A DNA stretch of 64,000 nt, from positions 3,100,001 to 3,164,000 of the forward strand of contig NZ_CP043568.1 of the NCBI RefSeq assembly GCF_014076415.1, given 5' to 3'. The stretch's first letter is position 1, and each line of letters begins with the position of its first letter. Source of the DNA: Comamonas testosteroni (lineage in GTDB: Bacteria; Pseudomonadota; Gammaproteobacteria; Burkholderiales; Burkholderiaceae_C). The notes beneath the pieces were generated by a model, which was not told the DNA's origin, did no database searches, and saw only the letters and a list, made by a program, of their open reading frames with translations. Made by a program: the position numbers and the translations under genes. Positions 40,277 through 46,528 of this stretch are shown here, piece after piece.

Positions 40277-41765
40277 TTTTCTCCCTCAGCAAACCCATGA
40301 TGTTATCCGCCAGGGCCTTGGCCAACAACGCGGGGACAGCGTTGCCGATCTGCTTGAAGGCAGGATTCATCGAGCCGGAGAGAACAAAACCGTCAGGGAA
40401 CGACTGCAGGCGTGCGGCTTCGCGCACGGAGATCGTCCGCGCCTGGGTGCTGTCATAGTGAATGTGCGAGTAACCATCCTTGCCCAGGTGCGCCATCAGC
40501 GTGCGGGCAGGCGCATCCGCCTCCATCTTGCGCCACTTGTTCGGGAACTTGGTCGCGTCATACGGCGGTACCGTTGCTGCCCACAGGTCCTGGTACTCGC
40601 GAGACTTCTCGCCAAGCACCTTGCCCGTCTTCTTGCGCAAGGCCTCGATACGCTCTTCAAAGAGCTGGACGGCATGTGCATGCGCTTCAGGGTATTGGTC
40701 CCCGGGGTTCATGCGCTCAAAGATGGCGTAGTCCCGCGGCAGGAAACGGATCACATGATCCTTCACACCGATGCGATTTTCGAAGCCGGACCATGTCCGC
40801 ATCAGCTTTGCATAGGCATTCAGCTTGCCCGCCGGGTACTCCATCACGGTGTCGAACCTGCGTGCACCCTTCTTGAGCTTGCCCTCCAGGTGCTCCGTGA
40901 GTCTGGGCAGATCCTTCAACGCATCTTCTGCAGTCACCGCAGGCAGGCATTTCTTGCGGTCCGCCACCGGGGGCTCGTGAAAGAACGAATCCTGCTCGAA
41001 CAGCCCACGGCGCACTGTCTGCAGTGCAACCTGACGGGTACCTTCATACCCTTTGGGCATGTCGATCCAGTGCGTGGGAGTGGGAAAGACGATCCTGTCG
41101 GCCACGGATCTGGCCACGGCAATCAGGAACATGCGCTCCCGCATCTGCGGGGCACCGAAGTACACCGAATTGAGCAGCGTATAGCCGCAGCGATATCCCA
41201 TCTCGGTCAGGATCTCGCAGGTCTCCTCGGCAACATTGTGGCCGCCGTAGTTCAGCACATCCGGAACATTTTCCATCAGCAATGCGATGGGTTTGAGCTT
41301 GTTCACATAGTGCAGATAACGCAGATAAAGGTTGCCTCTGGGGTCCTTGAGGAATGCCTCGGGATGGTCCGCGACTTCACGCAGCTTGGCACGGCCGACC
41401 CGTGCAAACGCCTGACATGGGGGGCCGCCCACAATCACGTCCACATGCCCGGTTGCATCACCCTCGCACCCGAGCATGGCCAGCAGCTCCTCGGGCTCGG
41501 TCTTCGTGATGTCCTTGGCCTGTGCATGCACCTCGAACAGTTCGTGCGGTACATCGGACATGAAATTGATGGCGTGCGAACGCGCTGCATCCGGATCGAA
41601 CTCGACTGCACCAATCGAGTGGAAGCCCGCAGCATCGAAGCCCAGCGACAGCCCGCCGCAGCCGGCAAAAAGATCGAGAGTGCGTGGAGCATTTCCGGCC
41701 AGGATGCGTTCGTGCTTGCGATCGACAAGGTCCTGAGGAAGCGGCGTGAAGTGGTTGTTGGACAT
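40236..41765 (-). CDS. dcm: DNA cytosine-5 methyltransferase (Dcm type)
   Basis: 509 residues with all key motifs: I LDLFAGCGGLSLG, IV GGPPCQAFARVGR, VI LLMENVPDVL, VIII APQMRERMFL, a long target-recognition region (about 230-420), IX REAARLQSFPD and X FKQIGNAVP. Methylates cytosine at an unknown site. The partner Vsr and the DUF3883 protein lie downstream. It sits between the direct repeats at 38667 and 42050, suggesting acquisition as a unit. Confidence 0.95.
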   Translation of the reverse strand: MSNNHFTPLPQDLVDRKHERILAGNAPRTLDLFAGCGGLSLGFDAAGFHSIGAVEFDPDAARSHAINFMSDVPHELFEVHAQAKDITKTEPEELLAMLGCEGDATGHVDVIVGGPPCQAFARVGRAKLREVADHPEAFLKDPRGNLYLRYLHYVNKLKPIALLMENVPDVLNYGGHNVAEETCEILTEMGYRCGYTLLNSVYFGAPQMRERMFLIAVARSVADRIVFPTPTHWIDMPKGYEGTRQVALQTVRRGLFEQDSFFHEPPVADRKKCLPAVTAEDALKDLPRLTEHLEGKLKKGARRFDTVMEYPAGKLNAYAKLMRTWSGFENRIGVKDHVIRFLPRDYAIFERMNPGDQYPEAHAHAVQLFEERIEALRKKTGKVLGEKSREYQDLWAATVPPYDATKFPNKWRKMEADAPARTLMAHLGKDGYSHIHYDSTQARTISVREAARLQSFPDGFVLSGSMNPAFKQIGNAVPALLAKALADNIMGLLREKNVEKTRAEEAETV

Positions 41766-41938
41766 TCTTGTATTTCGGTGTCTGGTGCAGCCAGGTATTT
41801 TTTGGCCTTTCGGGCACGAAGGGTAGCAAACAGATCATGCTCCACTTGCCGAGGGGGTCAATGTTCGACCATGAAAGCTCTTCAACCAGAAGGCAGCCAA
41901 GCCTCTGCTGCTACAAAAATCTGATTCTACAGCTAATG

Positions 41939-41954
41939 CTGTATAAAGATACAG
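41939..41954. promoter_or_regulatory. LexA-type box between dcm and membrane protein
   Basis: CTGT-ATAAAGAT-ACAG, an exact CTGT-N8-ACAG box inside a longer perfect inverted repeat (ATGCTGTAT / ATACAGCAT, 41937-41958). It lies between two divergent genes with 337 bp between their starts. Either or both could be SOS-controlled. A simple hairpin is the alternative reading. Confidence 0.7.
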
Positions 41955-42049
41955 CATCAGATGATGTACCAGACGCGGACATCAATCAGCGCCTGGCAGA
42001 TGCAACAAGCAGAGCTTTCCAGGCACACGGCCGGGCGATGCGGACACAG

Positions 42050-42064
42050 TCAATTTGATAGCAA
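42050..42064. repeat. 15-bp direct repeat, right of methylase cassette
   Basis: TCAATTTGATAGCAA, second copy; see 38667. It ends 38 bp upstream of the membrane-protein start. Confidence 0.6.
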
Positions 42065-42102
42065 AACCAGAATCGTACAAACAACAGTCAGGAGGAAATC
42101 GT

Positions 42103-42870
42103 TTGGACAAGTATTACGAACTGGCCAGCAAGTACTTTGAAACCTTCGAAGGCAGACACCTGTACCCCAGGCTGCTGAGCTGGCAATGGATTCTCTGGGC
42201 CATTTTTGGCATCTGCTTTGTCGGAGCCATCTGCATGTCTCTCTGGCTGCGCACACGGCCATGGATTGCGTCCATCTATGTTGCTGAAGTTCTTTTTTTA
42301 AGCATGGGCTTCGCCATGGTCCATCACCGCAAGAAACGACTTGACGAGCGCTTTGGCCTGACTGACGAGAACAGATCGACTCGCTTTAGAGCAATGCAGA
42401 AGATGCACCTGCAGTTTTTGACCAACAAACAGGCCACAGAATTTGCAGGCATCGTCAAGGAAATCGCAGACCTGCGCAGCAATCTGGACCGTTTTTCCCC
42501 TCCAAAAATCAACTACTTCAGGCTGATTTACGACCTGGATGCCAAGGCTCGCCTGATCTCCATCACGCTCGCGTCGCTCGCGCTGTTTGTGGCATTGGCC
42601 AGTCGAACAACCGATGCCGAGTTGCTCAACCTCCTGGAATTGATAGCCCACCCCGCCTTTGGCGTATACCTTCAAAATCTGCTCTGGATTTCCGTAGCCA
42701 TCTTTGCTGTTGGCGTCGGCATGTACTACAGCTACCTTGAGTCGAAAGCTTTCCTCCTTAGCTGGATGGCAAGGCTTGGCAGAAACAAAAAAGCCAATGA
42801 ACTGGCTCTCGAATACTTTGTGACTGCACTCATTGAACAGCACGACCCAACTCCTCTGGACAAGAAGTAG
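42103..42870 (+). CDS. Four-TM membrane protein, unknown
   Basis: 255 residues. Two TM helices near the N-terminus (about 27-50, WILWAIFGICFVGAICMSLWL; about 55-75), a soluble helical loop of about 80 residues (RSTRFRAMQKMHLQFL...), then two more TMs (about 153-170 and 200-225). The arrangement recalls SLATT-type pore-forming effectors, but the motif match is loose. TTG 42103 is chosen because AGGAGG lies 7 bases upstream. A LexA-like box lies 150 bp upstream. It runs opposite to its neighbours and is probably cargo. Confidence 0.7.
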   Translation: MDKYYELASKYFETFEGRHLYPRLLSWQWILWAIFGICFVGAICMSLWLRTRPWIASIYVAEVLFLSMGFAMVHHRKKRLDERFGLTDENRSTRFRAMQKMHLQFLTNKQATEFAGIVKEIADLRSNLDRFSPPKINYFRLIYDLDAKARLISITLASLALFVALASRTTDAELLNLLELIAHPAFGVYLQNLLWISVAIFAVGVGMYYSYLESKAFLLSWMARLGRNKKANELALEYFVTALIEQHDPTPLDKK

Positions 42871-42887
42871 CCGCAACCCAGCCAGAA

Positions 42888-42920
42888 GGCCCTGCCAGCC
42901 AACACCAGCAGGGGCTTTTT
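42888..42920 (+). terminator. Terminator after membrane protein
   Basis: AAGGCCCTGC / GCAGGGGCTT (one mismatch) followed by TTTTT, 18 bp after the stop. Confidence 0.65.
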
Positions 42921-42994
42921 CATTGCGCCAAGAGATTCAAGCCAGATCGACCTCTAGCGCTTATCCATCAAGCGCTAGCAGCTATCAAAACTGA

Positions 42995-43777
42995 CTATTT
43001 GAAGGTCATCATCAGCGTGCCAGGCGGCATGCTGGGTGCGGGTTGCACTGCGGTAAGGCCGGGCTTGGCAGCCTGCTTTTCGCGGTGCTGGGCGCGTTGG
43101 GTGAGGCGCTGGGTGCAGGCTGTGGCCAGGGTGGCGAGCTGGGCATCGGTGGCAGAAAGGATCTCGCCACTGGCGATGCGCTCGGGCAGCGCGTTGAAGG
43201 AGACGATCATCTGGTCGTCGCCAATGGGCTGGGCATGGGGCACGCTGGGCTGGCCTTCGCGGTCGTAGCCCAGGTTGAGCAGATAGCGGGCATGGCGCCA
43301 GTCGGTGTTGTCTGCGGCCATGACGGCGTCGAACACGGCCTGTGTGACCTGGGCTGCTGCCTGGGTGGCCAGACGCTGGGCAAGCTGAATGCGCTGCGGG
43401 TCTTGCGCGGGCTTTTGCAGCTCGGCTTCCATGCGGTTAAAGGCGGCGATATAGGCCAGCTTCCAGCGCAGCGCCTCTTTGCCGGTAAAGCCCATAGCCA
43501 GCAGCATGAAGCCTTCGCGGGTCATGCGGTAGGCACCTTCTTCACGTGATGCGCCGCTGCCGATTTCAACGACATGAACCATGCGCGCAAAATTGCGCGC
43601 ATGGTCCTCGGGCATCTCTGCAGTCAAGCTGCGGATAGCGCGCATCACATCGCGATGGCGTTTGCCAAAGAACTGAGCGACTTGAAGACTTGTGGTGGTG
43701 ACGGTGCCGTCGTGAATGGAAAGCTCGGGGCGAGCAGATACGACGGATGCAGAAGAACCGGTAGAGATGTCAGCCAT
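42995..43777 (-). CDS. rha: Rha family phage regulatory protein (copy 2)
   Basis: 260 residues. The Rha domain reads VAQFFGKRHRDVMRAIRSL and YRMTREGFMLLAMGFTGKEALRWKLAYIAAFNRME; the C-terminal part (ARYLLNLGYD, PHAQPIGDDQMIVSFNALPERIASGE, SATDAQLATLATACTQRLTQ) is nearly that of the first Rha at 16351 but in opposite orientation. AGGAG precedes ATG 43777. A C4-like RNA lies upstream. Downstream DNA (TTTTGATAGCT..AGCGCTTGA) is also similar at both copies. Confidence 0.9.
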   Translation of the reverse strand: MADISTGSSASVVSARPELSIHDGTVTTTSLQVAQFFGKRHRDVMRAIRSLTAEMPEDHARNFARMVHVVEIGSGASREEGAYRMTREGFMLLAMGFTGKEALRWKLAYIAAFNRMEAELQKPAQDPQRIQLAQRLATQAAAQVTQAVFDAVMAADNTDWRHARYLLNLGYDREGQPSVPHAQPIGDDQMIVSFNALPERIASGEILSATDAQLATLATACTQRLTQRAQHREKQAAKPGLTAVQPAPSMPPGTLMMTFK

Positions 43778-43829
43778 GGTCAGGCTCCTGTTGATGGACT
43801 TTGAGCCATCACCTCCCCTGCCAAGAGAA

Positions 43830-43920
43830 GGTGGTGGACCGTGCAGGGTTGGCAGACCGGCAACAGGCACCGGCACACCCTCGCGGGTGTCCCCACACGG
43901 CCCACCGTAAAGCGGAGCCA
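43830..43920 (-). ncRNA. C4-antisense-RNA-like leader of rha (copy 2)
   Basis: On the minus strand a closing stem GGTGGGCCGTG / CACGGTCCACC (43833-43916; one G-U pair) encloses ACACCCGCGAGGGTGT (43875-43890) and CCGGTGCCTGTTGCCGG (43857-43873). The three-hairpin layout equals the element at 16201 although the sequences differ, so the structure is conserved with different pairs. Position upstream of an antirepressor-type gene fits C4 RNA. Confidence 0.55.
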
Positions 43921-43947
43921 TGTGCACGCAGACATGCTCTAGAAAGC

Positions 43948-43980
43948 AAAAAGCCGCTGACCATCTTTGTATGGCGCGGC
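43948..43980 (-). terminator. Terminator-like hairpin in second rha leader
   Basis: GCCGC (minus strand, 43980-43976) / GCGGC (43957-43953) then TTTTT; mirrors the hairpin at 16133 relative to its C4-like element. Confidence 0.45.
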
Positions 43981-44059
43981 CGCTGCGCCTGTTGTTTCCG
44001 GGCTGCCAAGCCCAGATCACGCTTACGGGCGTGATGGCGCTTTATATCATAAAAATCAC

Positions 44060-44420
44060 AAAAAAATAAATAAGCGAGTACTTAAGAGCGATAAGTATTG
44101 ATAGACAAAAAACTGTTTGTTACAGTGACTCCGCACTAGGCGAAATCGTCTAGGCTGCATTACCGAAAGTTTAGAACAGAAAAGAGAAGCTAAAGTTTTC
44201 CTTTCAAGGAAATCGTTCTGCAAAAAGAACCTTACCGGCACCTCGCGAGGCTCGCCGCCGGACGCAAACCAGTCGTGGGGCGCGAATGGCGCAAGCTCTG
44301 AGAGTCGGTTGTTGTGCTAAAAGGAAGTACCTGAGTCAGTTGCTAGTTGTTATTCTCTTGGAGCCGATTGAGTGTTGTGCGGCGCATTAATTTTGATGCG
44401 CCATAACTCATGAGGTACCA
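44060..44420 (+). ncRNA. Candidate retron ncRNA (msr-msd) region
   Basis: A 380-bp non-coding stretch upstream of the retron genes. Visible hairpins: ACTGT/ACAGT (44112-44126), CTAGGCG/CGTCTAG (44136-44153), TTTCC..GGAAA near 44199, CCGGC/GCCGG (44235-44261) and GGCGCAT/ATGCGCC (44381-44402), plus GTACCTGAGT pairing with ACTC..AGGTAC across 44327-44418. Retron ncRNAs lie just here, 5' of the RT operon. I could not fix the a1/a2 repeats or the branching G, so boundaries are approximate. Confidence 0.5.
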
Positions 44421-44422
44421 AA

Positions 44423-44644
44423 ATGGGAAATACCCAAACGCAAAACTGTTCAAAAATCGAAATCATTAATAGCAATATTAATGTGAACGTAACGGTAAAA
44501 GTGATTTACGTGCGAGAGCAGGTAAATCATAAAAGCAGCGCTCGCAGCTGGCTCGGCTGGAAGAAAGTTGGCGAAATCCTTCTTCCTTTCATGCTTAAAT
44601 CCTTAACAGAGGTAGACTGGTCTAACATCCTGTCATACTTTTAA
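44423..44644 (+). CDS. Small protein in retron operon, unknown
   Basis: 73 residues, no recognised family. The N-terminal half is polar and Asn-rich with alternating hydrophobics (KIEIINSNINVNVTVKVIYV), predicting beta strands; the C-terminal half (WLGWKKVGEILLPFMLKSLTEVDW) looks like an amphipathic or membrane-seeking helix. GAGG lies 8 bases before ATG. It sits 28 bp before the reverse transcriptase, so it is probably part of the system; an accessory protein or toxin is possible. Confidence 0.6.
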   Translation: MGNTQTQNCSKIEIINSNINVNVTVKVIYVREQVNHKSSARSWLGWKKVGEILLPFMLKSLTEVDWSNILSYF

Positions 44645-44672
44645 ATAAGGTAGGTACTTTACCTTTCTTGAT

Positions 44673-45842
44673 ATGCGCCCAATTTTCAATAAGAAATCTA
44701 TTGGCTCAATTGAAGCTCTATCTGATGCACTTCAGGTAAATAAGCACATCCTTCAGAATACTGCAGACAATATATTCCAGCACTACCATCCTTACGAGAT
44801 TAAGAAGAAGGATGGCGGAACTCGGTTGATTCATATACCCACGCTGCATTTAAAAATAATTCAAAAAAGAATTAATAAAAATATTTTTGACAATGTCACC
44901 TATCCCGACTATCTGCACGGAGGTATTGAGGATAAAGATTATGTCAAAAATGCACTTTCTCATGCAAATGCAGAGGCAATCATTTGCCTAGACATCAAGA
45001 ATTTCTACCCTTCAATTACTCAAACTAGAGTAAGCAAGATATTTCAGTATTTTTTCAAGTTTCCCGAAGACGTATCAAACTTGCTTGCAAAGCTATGCTG
45101 CCATGAAGAACGGGTACCACAGGGCGCTTGCACTAGCTCACATTTAGCGAATTTGGCTTTTTTTGATTCCGAATACCATTTTGCATCGTTCTGTAAAAGC
45201 AAAAAATACACCTACACCAGATTGCTAGATGATATTACGATCTCAAAATCGAGTGCTTTCTCGGATACTGAGATAAGTAAAGCGATTGCCAGTGTCAAAT
45301 CCATAATCTCCCCACACGGGATAAAGCTAAATAACAAGAAGCAAAAAATTGTCTCAAGGTCCAACCCTAAAGACTTAATGGAAGTCACTGGCCTGTGGCT
45401 AAATCGAGGTCGCCCTAGAGCGCATCGTAGCTATCGTAAAGTCGTGCGACTCGAAATGCACATTTGCGAAAAGATGGCGAAAACCGATAGATTTAGCGAA
45501 GAATATCACAAACTTCATAATAGAGTATCAGGAAAAGTTTCAAAGCTTTCCTATCTTGGCCATCACGAAGCGACAAATTACCGAGATACATTACAGAAGA
45601 TTTTGCCTTTGTACGATATACATAAGGCAACCAATCTACATAAAAATGCTCTAATTCTAAGCAAAGTAAACGCAAATATCAGAAAGAAATTTGCATACTT
45701 TAAACGATATTCAAAAATCAACTACGAGCTAAATATCCTAGCAAGAAACAACAAACCTCTTAGCAAGACAATTCGAAATATTCTAAGCAACTGCAAACCC
45801 AGCGGTTTACGCGACGATCTTCTTTACAATGAACCAATCTGA
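44673..45842 (+). CDS. Retron-type reverse transcriptase
   Basis: 389 residues. Palm motifs: LDIKNFYPSIT (first catalytic Asp), PQGACTSSHLANLAF, and the catalytic pair in TRLLDDITIS, where YxDD is replaced by LLDD. Retron hallmarks NAxxH (KNALSHANAEA) and VTG (MEVTGLWLN) are both present, which separates it from group II intron and DGR enzymes. The C-terminal thumb is Lys/Arg/Asn-rich. It overlaps the cold-shock gene by 14 bases. The gene is far more AT-rich than the phage around it. Confidence 0.88.
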   Translation: MRPIFNKKSIGSIEALSDALQVNKHILQNTADNIFQHYHPYEIKKKDGGTRLIHIPTLHLKIIQKRINKNIFDNVTYPDYLHGGIEDKDYVKNALSHANAEAIICLDIKNFYPSITQTRVSKIFQYFFKFPEDVSNLLAKLCCHEERVPQGACTSSHLANLAFFDSEYHFASFCKSKKYTYTRLLDDITISKSSAFSDTEISKAIASVKSIISPHGIKLNNKKQKIVSRSNPKDLMEVTGLWLNRGRPRAHRSYRKVVRLEMHICEKMAKTDRFSEEYHKLHNRVSGKVSKLSYLGHHEATNYRDTLQKILPLYDIHKATNLHKNALILSKVNANIRKKFAYFKRYSKINYELNILARNNKPLSKTIRNILSNCKPSGLRDDLLYNEPI

Positions 45843-46059
45843 AAAAGAAAATTCCTTCACAATCGGAACGATTAAGTGCTATTTTCCATTAAAAGGATTT
45901 GGCTTCATAACCAGAGAAAAAGGAAAGGATGTCTTTTTTTTCTTCCAGAACGTCGCAGATGAAAGCCATATTATCGAGGGGGCAAAGGTTCAATTTAAAT
46001 TGAATAAAAATGAAACCGGGAAAGGCCCCTTTGCTACCGAAATTGAAAGAATCGGTTAA
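45829..46059 (+). CDS. Cold-shock-domain protein, retron partner
   Basis: 76 residues, a single OB-fold cold-shock domain: GTIKCYFPLKGFGFI holds RNP1 and DVFFFFQNV holds RNP2; it ends EGAKVQFKLNKNETGKGPFATEIERI. The 14-base overlap with the RT gene indicates coupled translation. Retron-Se72 is reported to use a cold-shock protein partner, so this is the probable effector or accessory protein. It could bind msDNA or RNA. Host cold-shock genes are not normally in this setting. Confidence 0.85.
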   Translation: MNQSEKENSFTIGTIKCYFPLKGFGFITREKGKDVFFFFQNVADESHIIEGAKVQFKLNKNETGKGPFATEIERIG

Positions 46060-46153
46060 TTTTTCAAGGCTGAACATCAGACATAAAAACATTTAATAAA
46101 AAGATATGTAACTTCTAAGCTAGAAAGCATTACTAAAAAATGTGCAGACAGGT

Positions 46154-46519
46154 TTAGTTTTGCATGAGAATCCGCTGCACCTGTCTCACGCTTAGACCAA
46201 ACCGCCCCGCAAGCTCCCGCGCATTGCACCCGTCAAAGCTGGCGCGGATCTCCTGAGCCACCCGCTCGCGCTCCCTCACCCGCTCATTGCGCACATAAAC
46301 ATTGAGCCCACCCAGCCGCTGCACATAACGGCGCACCAGCTCTTCCGTCAGATCCTCCACCCGCTCCACGCCATGGCATAGCGCGGCGGCGGCCAGTTCT
46401 TCGCGCAGCACGGCAATGGGGTCCAGCTTGTTGTGGCTGGATACCGAAGGGGTGGCGGTTGCGTTCTTATCGTTCATTGTTTTGATAGCTGGGTGCGCTT
46501 GCTGTGCCTGCGTTTGCAT
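46154..46519 (-). CDS. Mor-family transcription activator-like protein
   Basis: 121 residues. The C-terminal part (about 65-121) is GGLNVYVRNERVRERERVAQEIRASFDGCNARELAGRFGLSVRQVQRIL, the Mor/Mu middle-operon activator fold with helix-turn-helix. Start could be ATG 46519 or 46477; no good ribosome site separates them. It lies 9 bp after the terminase stop and so may be transcribed with it. Mor-type proteins activate phage late or middle promoters; this one may drive the head-tail operon. Confidence 0.75.
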   Translation of the reverse strand: MQTQAQQAHPAIKTMNDKNATATPSVSSHNKLDPIAVLREELAAAALCHGVERVEDLTEELVRRYVQRLGGLNVYVRNERVRERERVAQEIRASFDGCNARELAGRFGLSVRQVQRILMQN

Positions 46520-46528
46520 TGGTTTTTA

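Noticed and set aside
44112..44126. ACTGT-TTGTT-ACAGT as a LexA box
   Set aside because: Spacing is 5, not 8. Better explained as a hairpin in the retron leader.
44673..45842. Group II intron or diversity-generating retroelement RT
   Set aside because: No maturase domain, no template/variable repeat pair, no accessory Avd gene; NAxxH and VTG motifs point to retrons.
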